Of a stretch of DNA of 64,000 bases, positions 17,841-26,639 are shown piece by piece. The notes beneath the pieces are model-generated. The model ran no database searches. It was not told where the DNA came from and saw nothing but the letters and a program-made list of their open reading frames with translations. Origin of the DNA: Polaribacter sp. WD7 (GTDB lineage Bacteria > Bacteroidota > Bacteroidia > Flavobacteriales > Flavobacteriaceae). Location of the stretch: the NCBI RefSeq assembly GCF_003335085.1, contig NZ_QPEJ01000017.1, forward strand, positions 310,001 through 374,000, in the 5' to 3' direction. The position numbers and the translations under genes are program-made. Positions within the stretch are counted from its first letter, which is position 1. Every line of letters starts with the position of its first letter.

Positions 17841-19241
17841 ATGAAAAAATATATTGTAATAGTAATTTTATTATTTACTAAAGGATATTATGCACAAGAT
17901 AAAGTAACCTCTGTAATGACTTTGTCTGAATATTTGGGTTACGTAAAAGCATATCATCCTATTGTAAAACAAGCCAATTTAGTAATTAATGAAGGTGAAG
18001 CTAAACTCTTAAAAGCTAGAGGTGCATTTGACCCTAAGATTCAGGTAGATTTTGACAACAAGCAGTTTAAAGATTTGGAATATTTTAGCAAACTGAATGC
18101 TGCTTTTAAAATACCTACTTATTATGGAATAGAGTTTAAAGCTAATTTTGAACAAAATAGTGGGGTATTTTTAAATCCTGAAGCAAACGTTCCTTTAGAT
18201 GGTTTATATGGTGCTGGCGTGTCTGCTTCATTATTAAGAGGCTTTCTTATAAATAAAAGAATGGCTGCTTTAAAGCAAGCTAAGTTATTTTTAAATCAGC
18301 GTAAAGAAGATCAACAAATTTTAGTAAATGAAATTTTATACAATGCTTCTTTAGCTTATTTTAAGTGGCTTAGAACCTATAATGAAAAAACGCTTTTTCA
18401 AAACTTTTTAAAGAATGCAGAAATACGTTTTGAGGCTACCAAAAGAGGTTTTTTTGAAGGAGACAAACCTGCTATAGATACAACAGAAGCTGGCATTACA
18501 TTAAATGACAGACTATTAAACCTTGAAAAAGCAAGAATTAAATTGGTAAAATCTTCGCTTGAATTGTCTAATTTTTTATGGTTGAATGACAATACTCCTG
18601 TAGAACTACAAGACAATATTATTCCTGATACAAACACTATTAATATTGTTGATACTACATTTAATATCGCTTTATTTAATAACCAAAATTTTGATATTAA
18701 CAATCATCCTAAAATTAGATCTCTACAATATAAAATAGAAAATTTAGATGTAGAAAGAAGGTTAAAACGAAACACCTTGTTACCAATTTTAGATGTACAA
18801 TACAATTTTTTAGCCCCAGAAGGCAATCAAATTAATAATTTTAACACAGATAGTTACAAAGCTGGTATAAAATTTAAATTACCCATATTTTTAAGAAAAG
18901 AAAGAGGTGATTTAAAGCTGGCTAAAATTAAATTGAACGATACTAAATTTGAAAATGAAGTAGCAAGAGTTAGCATTTCTAATAAAATAGATGCCATACA
19001 ACAAGAACTAAAATCCTTTACTATACAAAACGATTATTTATCTAAGATTGTTGTAGATTATGGCACGCTATTAAGAGCAGAAGAACGTAAATTTTTCTTG
19101 GGCGAAAGTTCTTTGTTTTTAGTAAATTCTAGAGAAGTAAAACTTATAGAATCTCAAATAAAAGCAATAGATCTAGAAAACTCATTCTTTAAAACAAAAG
19201 CAAAACTTTTTAAAGCAGCTGTAATTTCTATTAATGAATAA
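17841..19241 (+). CDS. TolC-like outer-membrane efflux protein
   Basis: 466 residues with a signal peptide (ends KGYYAQ). Two repeats of long alpha helices with short beta segments are visible, e.g. TLSEYLGYVKAYHPIVKQANLVINEGEAKLLKARG split by DPKIQVDFDN, as in the OEP (outer membrane efflux protein) family. Last gene of the tetR-ABC-HlyD-TolC operon; gives the exporter its outer-membrane exit. The cargo is not evident: no small double-glycine peptide or RTX protein gene lies nearby, so it may export a small molecule or a protein encoded elsewhere. No terminator hairpin is visible after it. Confidence 0.88.
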   Translation: MKKYIVIVILLFTKGYYAQDKVTSVMTLSEYLGYVKAYHPIVKQANLVINEGEAKLLKARGAFDPKIQVDFDNKQFKDLEYFSKLNAAFKIPTYYGIEFKANFEQNSGVFLNPEANVPLDGLYGAGVSASLLRGFLINKRMAALKQAKLFLNQRKEDQQILVNEILYNASLAYFKWLRTYNEKTLFQNFLKNAEIRFEATKRGFFEGDKPAIDTTEAGITLNDRLLNLEKARIKLVKSSLELSNFLWLNDNTPVELQDNIIPDTNTINIVDTTFNIALFNNQNFDINNHPKIRSLQYKIENLDVERRLKRNTLLPILDVQYNFLAPEGNQINNFNTDSYKAGIKFKLPIFLRKERGDLKLAKIKLNDTKFENEVARVSISNKIDAIQQELKSFTIQNDYLSKIVVDYGTLLRAEERKFFLGESSLFLVNSREVKLIESQIKAIDLENSFFKTKAKLFKAAVISINE

Positions 19242-19288
19242 GTAAATTAACAAACAGTTTTATAATAAAAACAATGTAAAGTATAGCT

Positions 19289-19489
19289 CTAATCATCATC
19301 TTCTAAGTTAAAAAACTCATTAACAGAAATACCAAAAATGTTAGATAGTTTTAAGGCTAGTACAGTAGAAGGTATATACCTGTTTTTTTCTATAGAGTTT
19401 ATGGTTTGTCTAGAAACACCTATTTTTTTTGCCAAATCGTCTTGTGTTAAATCTAAAATGGCACGTTGTACTTTTATTGTGTTTTTCAT
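19289..19489 (-). CDS. Small XRE-family helix-turn-helix regulator
   Basis: 66 residues, nearly all one HTH_3 domain: LTQDDLAKKIGVSRQTINSIEKNRYIPSTVLALKLSNIFGISVNEFF. This is the YozG-type mini-regulator that often follows a small membrane protein gene. It starts 1 bp after the stop of the 147-residue membrane protein gene upstream, so it is co-translated with it. Likely autoregulates the pair through the repeated elements at 19954-19985. Confidence 0.9.
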   Translation of the reverse strand: MKNTIKVQRAILDLTQDDLAKKIGVSRQTINSIEKNRYIPSTVLALKLSNIFGISVNEFFNLEDDD

Positions 19490-19490
19490 G

Positions 19491-19934
19491 TTATTTGTTC
19501 AATTTTTTTAACTGCCAAAACACCATTAATTGTACAATTAGCATATAAAATAAAATTTGAAAGTAATTTAAACTTTCTAAGGTTTCTTTTTCATCAAACA
19601 AAAGCCCTACTCCATAATTAATAAATGGTTGAATTAATGCGTACAGTATAACCAAAACAAAAGCTATTCTGTATGATTGAGAACGCAAACTATCAATAAA
19701 TTCGTCTTCAATTTTCTCCTTTGCAAGAGAAATAAATAACAAACCAACTAACAGCACCCCAGACAAAAGTGGTTTTACCCAATCTGGTTCATCAAAAAAT
19801 TTCTTTACAATCATTAATCCAAATGCAGTAAAAGAAATAATAAACCCTACTTTTTTGTACTGATGTTTCAATTGAAACTTATTCATTTTTTCTATATAAC
19901 TTTTTTCTCTTTCGCACATTGATGATTTTGACAT
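19491..19934 (-). CDS. Four-helix membrane protein paired with XRE regulator
   Basis: 147 residues with four predicted transmembrane segments (about 28-47, 52-70, 87-112, 124-143) and a charged loop KEKIEDEFIDSLRSQSYR between the second and third. The family is unknown to me by function, though membrane proteins of this size next to a mini-XRE gene are frequent in Bacteroidota. Alternative starts exist at Met6 and Met17; I keep the upstream ATG because the best -7 box is only 23 bp before it. Could be a sensor that titrates the regulator or simply the regulated target. Confidence 0.7.
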   Translation of the reverse strand: MSKSSMCEREKSYIEKMNKFQLKHQYKKVGFIISFTAFGLMIVKKFFDEPDWVKPLLSGVLLVGLLFISLAKEKIEDEFIDSLRSQSYRIAFVLVILYALIQPFINYGVGLLFDEKETLESLNYFQILFYMLIVQLMVFWQLKKLNK

Positions 19935-19953
19935 GGTATTTAATTTTACAAAT

Positions 19954-19985
19954 TGACAAATATATTTTATATAATGACAAATATA
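19954..19985 (-). promoter_or_regulatory. Duplicated promoter/operator motif upstream of the XRE operon
   Basis: The 11-mer TGACAAATATA occurs twice, at 19954-19964 and 19975-19985, exactly 21 bp (two helical turns) apart. Read on the minus strand each copy contains TATATTTG, a perfect TAnnTTTG -7 box. The proximal copy is 23 bp from the ATG at 19934. The spacing suits binding of a dimeric XRE regulator. Confidence 0.55.
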
Positions 19986-20051
19986 CTTTACATTTTAGAG
20001 TTGTGCAAATAATTTTATATATTTAAAAAATCAACCTTAAAAACTATTACA

Positions 20052-20483
20052 ATGAATACATCAATTAAAACTACAACTTCTTTTTGGGTAATAAGTGTAA
20101 TTGCATTATTATGGAACTTAATGGGTGTTGGAGCTTATTTAGGACAAGCCTTAATGACAGATGAAATGAAAAAAATGATTCCAGAAGATCAATTGACTAT
20201 CCTAGAAAATACACCTATTTGGGCTACAGCTGCTTTTGCAATTGCAGTTTGGTTTGGTGTTTTAGGTGCTGTTTTGCTTTTATTTAGAAAAAAAATAGCA
20301 AAAATGGTGTTTCTAATTTCACTGTTAGGCGTTTTAGTACAGCTTATTTATAATATTTTTATGACTAATGCTATAGAAGCTTTTGGAGTTTCAAGTATTA
20401 TACAACCTTTAGTTACCGTAAGTATAAGTGTTTTTTTAGTTTGGTTTGCTAACAATAACATTGAAAAAGGGGTTCTTAAATAG
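20052..20483 (+). CDS. Hypothetical four-helix membrane protein
   Basis: 143 residues with four predicted transmembrane segments: 12-32, 56-78, 82-105, 116-134. The loop after helix 1 carries a conserved-looking MTDEMKKMIPEDQL stretch. I do not recognise a function; small proteins of this layout are common in flavobacteria. Divergent from the XRE pair; no partner gene downstream, and no clear promoter motif upstream. Confidence 0.65.
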   Translation: MNTSIKTTTSFWVISVIALLWNLMGVGAYLGQALMTDEMKKMIPEDQLTILENTPIWATAAFAIAVWFGVLGAVLLLFRKKIAKMVFLISLLGVLVQLIYNIFMTNAIEAFGVSSIIQPLVTVSISVFLVWFANNNIEKGVLK

Positions 20484-20580
20484 TGTAAGTTTTGTGTAGA
20501 AATTTATTTTGATCAGATAGGTTTTTGTAAAGAAAAACCATAACTAAGACTAATGAATTCTAGTTAAAAGCTAAATTATA

Positions 20581-21207
20581 TTATTGAGAATCACCAAACA
20601 AATCATCTTTAATTTTAGGTAATTGTAAGTTAAATGTAACCGCAACAACCCTAATAATTACAATTACAGAAGCAGAAATAACAAAAATTAAATTATCTGA
20701 AAATAAAAATTGACGTAAAACCAAATATGTAATTCCGCCTAATAAACACGCAGAAGCATATATTTCCTTTTGAAAAATTAGTGGCACTTTATTGGTTAAT
20801 ACATCTCTTAAAACACCACCAAAAACAGCTGAAATCATCCCCATAATTAACGCAACAATCGGGTGTAAATTAAAAGACAATCCTTTTTGCAGTCCTAATA
20901 GAGTAAAAACACCTAAACCAACGGTATCAAACAAAAATAAAGTTTTACTTAACGGAGATATCTTACTTCTAAACAAAAAAGTGGTAACTACGGCAGCAAA
21001 AATAGTGTACAAATAATTTAAATCTCCAATCCAATTAATAGGGTGTGCGTTAATTAAAATATCACGTAACATCCCTCCTCCTACTGCAGTTACAAAAGCA
21101 ATAATAACCACACCAAATAAATCTAGTTTCTTATCAGCAGCAACCAAAGCACCACTAATTGCAAATGCAAACGTACCTAGTATGTCTAATATGTAAATAA
21201 GATTCAT
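20581..21207 (-). CDS. TRIC-family (UPF0126) cation channel
   Basis: 208 residues, seven predicted helices, built of two homologous halves: DILGTFAFAISGALVAADKK with FVTAVGGGMLRDILI, and FDTVGLGVFTLLGLQKG with MISAVFGGVLRDVLT. The repeated GGG(M/V)LRD motif is the signature of the prokaryotic trimeric intracellular cation channel (YadS/YicG) family, which conducts monovalent cations. Its ATG abuts the stop of the DEAD-box helicase gene, so the two are co-transcribed. Confidence 0.88.
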   Translation of the reverse strand: MNLIYILDILGTFAFAISGALVAADKKLDLFGVVIIAFVTAVGGGMLRDILINAHPINWIGDLNYLYTIFAAVVTTFLFRSKISPLSKTLFLFDTVGLGVFTLLGLQKGLSFNLHPIVALIMGMISAVFGGVLRDVLTNKVPLIFQKEIYASACLLGGITYLVLRQFLFSDNLIFVISASVIVIIRVVAVTFNLQLPKIKDDLFGDSQ

Positions 21208-22329
21208 TTAAACAGTAACTTCTGTAAACGTAATGTTCAATTCTTTTTGAAGTTGATGAATTTTCTCTATTTCTGATGGTAGCACAAAAGCTATAGATGT
21301 TCCTGTTTTTCCAGCTCTAGCTGTTCTACCACTTCTGTGGGTATAATATTCATTTTTTTCTGGTAATTGATGATGAATAACAAACTCTAGGCCTTTAACA
21401 TCTATTCCACGAGCAGAAACATCTGTAGAAATTAAATATTGTAAGCTTTCATTTTTAAAAGCACGCATTACTTTATCTCGTTCCTTTTGCTGCATATCTC
21501 CTTCTAAAGCAGCTGTAGAAAAACCTTCTTCTATTAACTGTGCTGCTAAATTTTGAGCTCCCGCCTTAGTTCTACAAAAAATAATACCTCTTTGTTCGTT
21601 TCTTTTTTCTAAGAACGTAACAATATTGGCTGTTTTTTCTTTTAATGTTGTTCTTGTAAATTGATGCCTAATATTTGCATTTACCAAAGTACTTTTATTA
21701 ATTTCTACTCTAGGTGCATTTGCATCCATATAGGTTTTTACAATACGTTTAATTTCATCTGGCATTGTTGCAGAAAACAACCACGTTTTTCTATCAGACT
21801 TAGTGGTAAACTTTAAAATTCTGTTTAAATCTTGTTTAAAACCCATGCTCAACATTTCATCAGCTTCATCTAAAACAACAGTTTTTACGTGACTGATATC
21901 TACAGCTCCTCTTTCTATTAAATCTATAAGTCGCCCTGGAGTTGCAATAACAACATGAGTAGTTCTTTTAAGGTTATTCATTTGACGATCTATCTTTTCT
22001 CCACCAAAAACGGCTTCTAAAAAAATTTTGTCATCATTGTATTTTGTAAATTTAAATAACTGTTTTTTTATCTGTTGTACCAACTCTCTTGTTGGTGATA
22101 AAATTAAGGCCTGAATATCTGGTTTACTCTCATCTATTTGATGTAATAAAGGCAATCCAAAAGCAGCTGTTTTTCCAGTACCTGTTTGCGCTAAACCAAT
22201 AAAATCTGTTCTAGATTTTAATAGTGTTGGTATTGTTTTTTCTTGAATTTCAGTTGGGTTAGAAATTCCGATTTCTTTAATTGATTTTATATATTCTTTA
22301 CGAATTCCTAAAGCAGAAAAAGTAGCCAT
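21208..22329 (-). CDS. DEAD-box RNA helicase
   Basis: 373 residues with all core motifs: Q motif (GISNPTEIQEKTIP), motif I AQTGTGKT (47-54), PTREL, TPGR, DEAD at 154-157, SAT at 186-188, and HRSGRTARAG in the second RecA domain. There is little beyond the helicase core, so it is a minimal enzyme close to the RhlE/CsdA groups without their C-terminal RNA-binding tails. Likely roles are ribosome assembly or RNA decay. First of a two-gene unit with the TRIC channel. Confidence 0.92.
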   Translation of the reverse strand: MATFSALGIRKEYIKSIKEIGISNPTEIQEKTIPTLLKSRTDFIGLAQTGTGKTAAFGLPLLHQIDESKPDIQALILSPTRELVQQIKKQLFKFTKYNDDKIFLEAVFGGEKIDRQMNNLKRTTHVVIATPGRLIDLIERGAVDISHVKTVVLDEADEMLSMGFKQDLNRILKFTTKSDRKTWLFSATMPDEIKRIVKTYMDANAPRVEINKSTLVNANIRHQFTRTTLKEKTANIVTFLEKRNEQRGIIFCRTKAGAQNLAAQLIEEGFSTAALEGDMQQKERDKVMRAFKNESLQYLISTDVSARGIDVKGLEFVIHHQLPEKNEYYTHRSGRTARAGKTGTSIAFVLPSEIEKIHQLQKELNITFTEVTV

Positions 22330-22358
22330 TTGTATCTAAATTTTGTGCAAAGATACTT

Positions 22359-22754
22359 TTATTTAAGAGGTTGCAATACTTTTAAAACGTTTTCTCGTAT
22401 TCTTGTTGGCTTATGAGTTTTGGCATCTAACATTACCCAAGTAGTTTTTGCTTTTACCAATATATCTTCATTTTTATAAAATTCCATAAATCGTACAGAA
22501 GTAATTCCTCTTGTTTCACCAACCCAAGTTTTAACCCTTATTTTATCACCTAAAAAAGCTTGTTTTAGATAATCTATTTCATGTCTCATTACCACCCAAA
22601 CATATTGTGGTAAAGGGTTATCTTTAGTCAAATATGCCCAGTGTTCTGTTGCTATTTTGTCCATCCATTTTACGTAGACTAAATTATTTACATGGTTTAA
22701 GGTATCTATATCTTTAGAAGATACTTTTAGGGTTAGCGTAAAGATTGTGCCCAT
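22359..22754 (-). CDS. Acyl-CoA thioesterase (4HBT, YbgC/FadM type)
   Basis: 131 residues forming a single hot-dog fold: DTLNHVNNLVYVKWMDKIATEHW at the N-terminal helix, then RHEIDYLKQAFLGDKIRVKTWV. The first motif with Asp before xLxHVNN is typical of the YbgC/FadM-like 4-hydroxybenzoyl-CoA thioesterase family. Expected to hydrolyse acyl-CoA thioesters; chain preference unknown. Its ATG overlaps the upstream stop by one base (TAATG), so it is translationally coupled to the DUF2461 gene. Confidence 0.87.
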   Translation of the reverse strand: MGTIFTLTLKVSSKDIDTLNHVNNLVYVKWMDKIATEHWAYLTKDNPLPQYVWVVMRHEIDYLKQAFLGDKIRVKTWVGETRGITSVRFMEFYKNEDILVKAKTTWVMLDAKTHKPTRIRENVLKVLQPLK

Positions 22755-23428
22755 TAAATTATAGATTCTCCGTTTAAGTTGGTCGTTAAAATATCACTAA
22801 ATAAGTTAAAGAAAGGACGTAAAGCTCTAAAACTTTGATCTACCTGTTCTGTAAAATCTGCTGATAAAACTTCTTTATCTGTAAAGTTTTTTACTGCTAT
22901 AAATCCTTTTTTACGTAATAAATTTACATCTGGGTGTTCTTTATCAAATCCTCTAGGAGCCGTTTTTAACTCGCCAAAACTTTCAAATTTTCCTCCAAAA
23001 TGTCTTTTATAGTTAGACTCGTTTAAAATATCTTTAATTTCTGAAGCATCCATTTCTATTTCTTTACGAATACGAAATAGATCTTCTTTATTGGGTTCCC
23101 AAAAACCACCTGCAACAAAAGACTCTCCAGGTCTGATTCTTAAAAAATAGCCTCCTCTAAGTTCTTTTCCCAGTCTAGAATAAGAATTTGCAAAATGAGC
23201 TTTATAAGGTGTTTTATCTTTAGAAAACCGAACATCTCTGTAAATACGCATCATTTTAGACTTTTCAATTTCATCATGCATTTGTAATTTATTGTGAATT
23301 ACAGCAAAAACTTCTTTAGCATTTTGTTGTGCTTTTTGATAAGCGGGTTTATGGTCTGTAAACCAATCTCTATTGTTGTTTTTCTGTAAATCTTTTAAAA
23401 ATTGAAACGTAGTTTTATTAATCTGCAT
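22754..23428 (-). CDS. DUF2461 domain protein (TIGR02453 family)
   Basis: Start set at the ATG at 23428 (224 residues, MQINKTTFQFLKDLQKNNNRDWF), because the family begins with this F-L-x-x-L-x-x-N-N-x-x-x-W-F pattern and the longer frame would run into the divergent promoter. Further motifs: RIYRDVRFSKDKTPYKAHFA and GGYFLRIRPGESFVAGGFW, highly conserved in the family. Function unknown; the RDVRFSKDKTPYK block is reminiscent of a binding site but not assigned. Co-transcribed with the downstream thioesterase. Confidence 0.87.
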   Translation of the reverse strand: MQINKTTFQFLKDLQKNNNRDWFTDHKPAYQKAQQNAKEVFAVIHNKLQMHDEIEKSKMMRIYRDVRFSKDKTPYKAHFANSYSRLGKELRGGYFLRIRPGESFVAGGFWEPNKEDLFRIRKEIEMDASEIKDILNESNYKRHFGGKFESFGELKTAPRGFDKEHPDVNLLRKKGFIAVKNFTDKEVLSADFTEQVDQSFRALRPFFNLFSDILTTNLNGESII

Positions 23429-23438
23429 GATTCTAAAT

Positions 23439-23467
23439 TTTGAACGTGAAATTACAAAATAGATTTG
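23439..23467 (+). promoter_or_regulatory. Promoter of the DUF1853 gene
   Basis: -33 TTTG at 23439-23442 and -7 TAGATTTG at 23460-23467, spacing 17 bp, 16 bp before the ATG at 23484; the leader would be about 10 nt. Confidence 0.55.
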
Positions 23468-23483
23468 TAACTTAGATCTTATA

Positions 23484-24293
23484 ATGTATTCAAAAAACAA
23501 GGTACTTCAAAAAAGATATGAAGGCTTTTTACAAACCAATAGTTTGTGGAAAGATAAGACTGTATTTGATTTAAAACAGTTTTTTATTGTACCAAAAATA
23601 ACTAAAATACAAGTAGAAATCAATGAAAAACTTCGTTTGGGGAAATATATAGAACGTTTGGTTTCATTTCAATTAGCCCAAGAAAAATCAATAAAAATTC
23701 TTTGTGAAAATGTTCAAATTCAACAAGAAAAAAGAACCTTGGGCGAATTAGATTGTATCCTGCAAAAAGAAACAAAAATTATTCATCTAGAAATTGTGTA
23801 TAAATTTTACTTATACGATTCTTCTGTTGGAGGTACTGAAATTGAGCATTTTATTGGCCCTAATAGAAAAGATTCTTTACTAGAAAAACTAACCAAACTA
23901 AAAGAAAAACAATTACCACTACTCTATTCTACCGAATGTAAAAATTATATAAATACTATTAATTTATCAGTTTCAAACCTTGAGCAGCAAGTTTATTTTA
24001 AAGCGCAATTGTTCATTCCTTTACAAGAAAAAATTCAATTAACAAATCTTAATAATGCTTGTGTTTGCGGATTTTATATCAAAAAAAATGAATTAGAAAT
24101 ATTTAAAAATTGTAAGTTTTTTATTCCGAATAAAAAAGACTGGATTGTAATACCTCACCAAAAAGTAGATTGGATTAATTTTGAAGTTTTTAGCGTTTTA
24201 TTACAAGAATACTATCAAAAAAAATATGCTCCTCTTTGTTGGATTAAACAACAAAATGGTGAGATTATAAAAGTGTTTTTAGTTTGGTGGTAA
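23484..24293 (+). CDS. DUF1853 family protein, possible PD-(D/E)XK-like fold
   Basis: 269 residues. Key blocks are LRLGKYIERLVSFQL, TLGELDCIL and IHLEIVYKFYLYD, matching the DUF1853 signature (LG-E-hydrophobic-D followed by hydrophobic-E-x-x-x-K-FYL). The spaced acidic residues and lysine resemble the PD-(D/E)XK nuclease-like fold, but no catalytic activity is established to my knowledge. Monocistronic, from its own promoter. Not obviously linked to its neighbours. Confidence 0.75.
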   Translation: MYSKNKVLQKRYEGFLQTNSLWKDKTVFDLKQFFIVPKITKIQVEINEKLRLGKYIERLVSFQLAQEKSIKILCENVQIQQEKRTLGELDCILQKETKIIHLEIVYKFYLYDSSVGGTEIEHFIGPNRKDSLLEKLTKLKEKQLPLLYSTECKNYINTINLSVSNLEQQVYFKAQLFIPLQEKIQLTNLNNACVCGFYIKKNELEIFKNCKFFIPNKKDWIVIPHQKVDWINFEVFSVLLQEYYQKKYAPLCWIKQQNGEIIKVFLVWW

Positions 24294-24296
24294 TAG

Positions 24297-25028
24297 CTAA
24301 TTTTTATCTATAATATCTCCAGACCCTACAGATTTACTATCTATTTTAGACGGATTTCCTTTATAATAAACACTACCTGAACCAACAATTTTAGCTTTTA
24401 TCATAGAAGTAACGTGCGTTTTTATACTACCTGAACCTGTAATTTTTACACTTAATTCTTTTGTTTTTAAATCATACGCTTTTACATCTCCAGAGCCTGC
24501 TATAGCACACACTAGATGTTTAGTATTGCCTTCTAAACTTATATTACCAGAACCTGCTATAGAACTTGCAACTTCTTCTGCATCAACTTTTAATGCAATA
24601 TCTCCAGAACCTGCTAAATTAGTTTTAAAGTAGCTTGCTTTAATTACAGCAGTACTTTTAATTTTTCCAGAACCTCCTAAAGATACTTTTTCTAAACTTT
24701 GAAACGGAACAGTTATTATCAACTTTTTAGTTGTTTGGGCATTTATGCCTTTTTCAAATCTAATTTGTAAAGTACTTCCAGAAACTTCTGTTTCTAGATA
24801 TTCAATAATATTTTCTTCACCTTCTATAGTAATTTTACCTTCTTTACCTTTCACTAAAAAAACATGAAAAGAACCAGCAACCTCAATATTGTTGTAGTCT
24901 AAAGTTGTTCTATTTACTGTAATTAAATTTCCGTTTCCTTTTATTTTTTTATTATTCCACCAATCTTGTGCATTTATTGTTAAAGTTAAAGTGATTAATA
25001 AAGTTGTGAAAAGTGTTTTTTTAGTCAT
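24297..25028 (-). CDS. Head-GIN (DUF2807) secreted beta-repeat protein
   Basis: 243 residues with a signal peptide (MTKKTLFTTLLITLTLTINAQ). From about 100 it shows seven GSG turns roughly 20 residues apart (LGGSGKI, LAGSGDI, IAGSGNI, IAGSGDV, ITGSGSI, IVGSGSV, SVGSGDI), the pattern of the putative auto-transporter adhesin head-GIN/DUF2807 domain, a parallel beta-helix-like structure. Likely periplasmic or outer-membrane associated. Last gene of the ECF-sigma operon, 23 bp after the DYG-repeat protein. Confidence 0.87.
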   Translation of the reverse strand: MTKKTLFTTLLITLTLTINAQDWWNNKKIKGNGNLITVNRTTLDYNNIEVAGSFHVFLVKGKEGKITIEGEENIIEYLETEVSGSTLQIRFEKGINAQTTKKLIITVPFQSLEKVSLGGSGKIKSTAVIKASYFKTNLAGSGDIALKVDAEEVASSIAGSGNISLEGNTKHLVCAIAGSGDVKAYDLKTKELSVKITGSGSIKTHVTSMIKAKIVGSGSVYYKGNPSKIDSKSVGSGDIIDKN

Positions 25029-25051
25029 AATTTTGTTTTTAGTTAGTGTTT

Positions 25052-26131
25052 CTAATATTCTTTAAGGCTTACTCCTCCGTATTGAGAGCGTATCTTTAAT
25101 CTAGCACTACTGCTTCCTTTACCATATTTTCCTTGATAATATTTTGACGTATTTTTAGAAATTTTCTTAAAAAACTCAATCTGATCATTACCTCTATTAA
25201 GTCCTGCATATTGTAAATTTATTTCAAAATTAAAAGCAGCACCATTTTCTACGCCTATTTTAATACCTGCATACTGTCCGTCTATATCAACATTTTTAAA
25301 GCCTTTTGCTAACTTATCTACAGAAATAGAACCGTAATCTGTCTCTATTATCAATTCTTCTTTAATCTCACCAAAACGCATGCTTGCATAATCTGAGTTT
25401 CCATGAACGCGTTCTGCTTCTTGTATACTAATAGGTCCATAATCTGAGTTAAAATCTACGTTATTAGCCTCTCCTAATCGTACTGCAGAATAATCTGCAT
25501 TTACTCTAACTTTTTGAGTTTTATCTAGTGTAATTTTAGAATAATCTACATTAATGTCACCACTTTTCATAAACCGAATAGAAGATGTAGAGCAATATTC
25601 TAATTTTATTCTATTGTTTTCTGCAGACAATTCGCCAATATCAATTTTACCATAATCACAACTAATATCTGCATTACCCTCTAAATTGTCTAAATAAATA
25701 CTACCATAATCATTATCTAAATCTACAGAATTAGATTTTGGCATTTTCACTACATAATTTATTTTATAATTGATATTATCATTCTTTTTCCACCAAGACC
25801 AATTGTTGTTTTTTTTCTCAAAAATTGTTTTGGCTTCAATCAAAGAAGAAGATGCGTTAAAAGCTACATCTATAGTAGATAATCTATCTTCAATGTCCTC
25901 TATATCATTTCCTTTTACGGTAATGGTAACTTCAATTTCTACCCTGTTTTGATTCCAAGTTGTAATATTTAAATTTCCATACCTATTGTTTAAAGCAACT
26001 TTAGCATCTGTATTTACAACAAACTCTTTCTTAATTACTTTACTTTTTTCGTGTTTCTTTTTAACTACTTTGGCAGCTGTTACTAGAGGTACAAGTAACA
26101 ATAAGAGTGTAATTTTATATATAAACTTCAT
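25052..26131 (-). CDS. Secreted DUF4097-like beta-repeat protein
   Basis: 359 residues, signal peptide at the N-terminus (MKFIYKITLLLLLVPLVTAA) followed by basic KKKHEKSK. Residues 125-290 are a series of short beta strands, each turning with DYG/DYS/DYA (NDYGSIYLD, CDYGKIDIG, VDYSKITLD, ADYSAVRLG, SDYGPISIQ, SDYASMRFG, TDYGSISVD), about 20 residues per repeat, resembling DUF4097/adhesin-like beta-helices. Function unknown; a probable envelope sensor target or stress effector. The ATG overlaps the stop of the putative anti-sigma gene by 17 bp. Confidence 0.8.
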   Translation of the reverse strand: MKFIYKITLLLLLVPLVTAAKVVKKKHEKSKVIKKEFVVNTDAKVALNNRYGNLNITTWNQNRVEIEVTITVKGNDIEDIEDRLSTIDVAFNASSSLIEAKTIFEKKNNNWSWWKKNDNINYKINYVVKMPKSNSVDLDNDYGSIYLDNLEGNADISCDYGKIDIGELSAENNRIKLEYCSTSSIRFMKSGDINVDYSKITLDKTQKVRVNADYSAVRLGEANNVDFNSDYGPISIQEAERVHGNSDYASMRFGEIKEELIIETDYGSISVDKLAKGFKNVDIDGQYAGIKIGVENGAAFNFEINLQYAGLNRGNDQIEFFKKISKNTSKYYQGKYGKGSSSARLKIRSQYGGVSLKEY

Positions 26132-26639
26132 TATTTAAAAGATTAGGATTTTTAATTTGTTCTATCTGTTGTAAGGTACTCTCTAAAATATTTAAACGTT
26201 CTTGATAGTTTTTAATCATTGCGCTAATTAATTTTCTTTGATTTCCATTTTTAGTCAATTCTTTTAAAAAGGTTTGGTATTCTTCTTCCAATTCTTCTAA
26301 TTGATCTAAAGCATTTTCTATTATTGTTTCTGTATCTAAACTTCTGTTTTTCTCTAAAGTTTTTAATTCTTGACGAATGCTAGACACAAAATAATTTTGA
26401 ACTTCTTCCATTTTTGGAGATATGTCTGCCAACTCAAGTTGTTTTTTCTGATGATTACTGCCCAACCAAAACCCTAAGATTAAAACTACAGAAGCAGCCA
26501 CAGACAACCATTTCCATGACGTTTTTTGAGTTCTTTTTGGCAGGTTTAATTTACGCTCAAAACGTTCAAAATGACCAGAATGAGGTTCTTGCAAATCAAA
26601 TTCGTTTTCAGAAAAAAATTGATGTAATTTATCTTCCAT
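26115..26639 (-). CDS. Putative anti-sigma factor, single-span membrane protein
   Basis: 174 residues. A short cytoplasmic N-terminus with HSGHFERFERKL (a recurring H-x-x-R-F-x-x-K-L motif in this position in Bacteroidota sigma operons), one transmembrane segment at about 44-61 and a long Glu-rich helical part outside. Its place directly after an ECF sigma gene, with 11-bp overlap, is the standard anti-sigma context, but no zinc-binding ZAS motif is present, so the role is inferred from context. Confidence 0.7.
   Translation of the reverse strand: MEDKLHQFFSENEFDLQEPHSGHFERFERKLNLPKRTQKTSWKWLSVAASVVLILGFWLGSNHQKKQLELADISPKMEEVQNYFVSSIRQELKTLEKNRSLDTETIIENALDQLEELEEEYQTFLKELTKNGNQRKLISAMIKNYQERLNILESTLQQIEQIKNPNLLNNEVYI

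Noticed and set aside
20520-20539. GGTTTTT-N6-AAAAACC hairpin after the four-helix membrane protein
   Set aside because: No T run; A/T-only stem makes it a weak terminator, so not listed as a feature.
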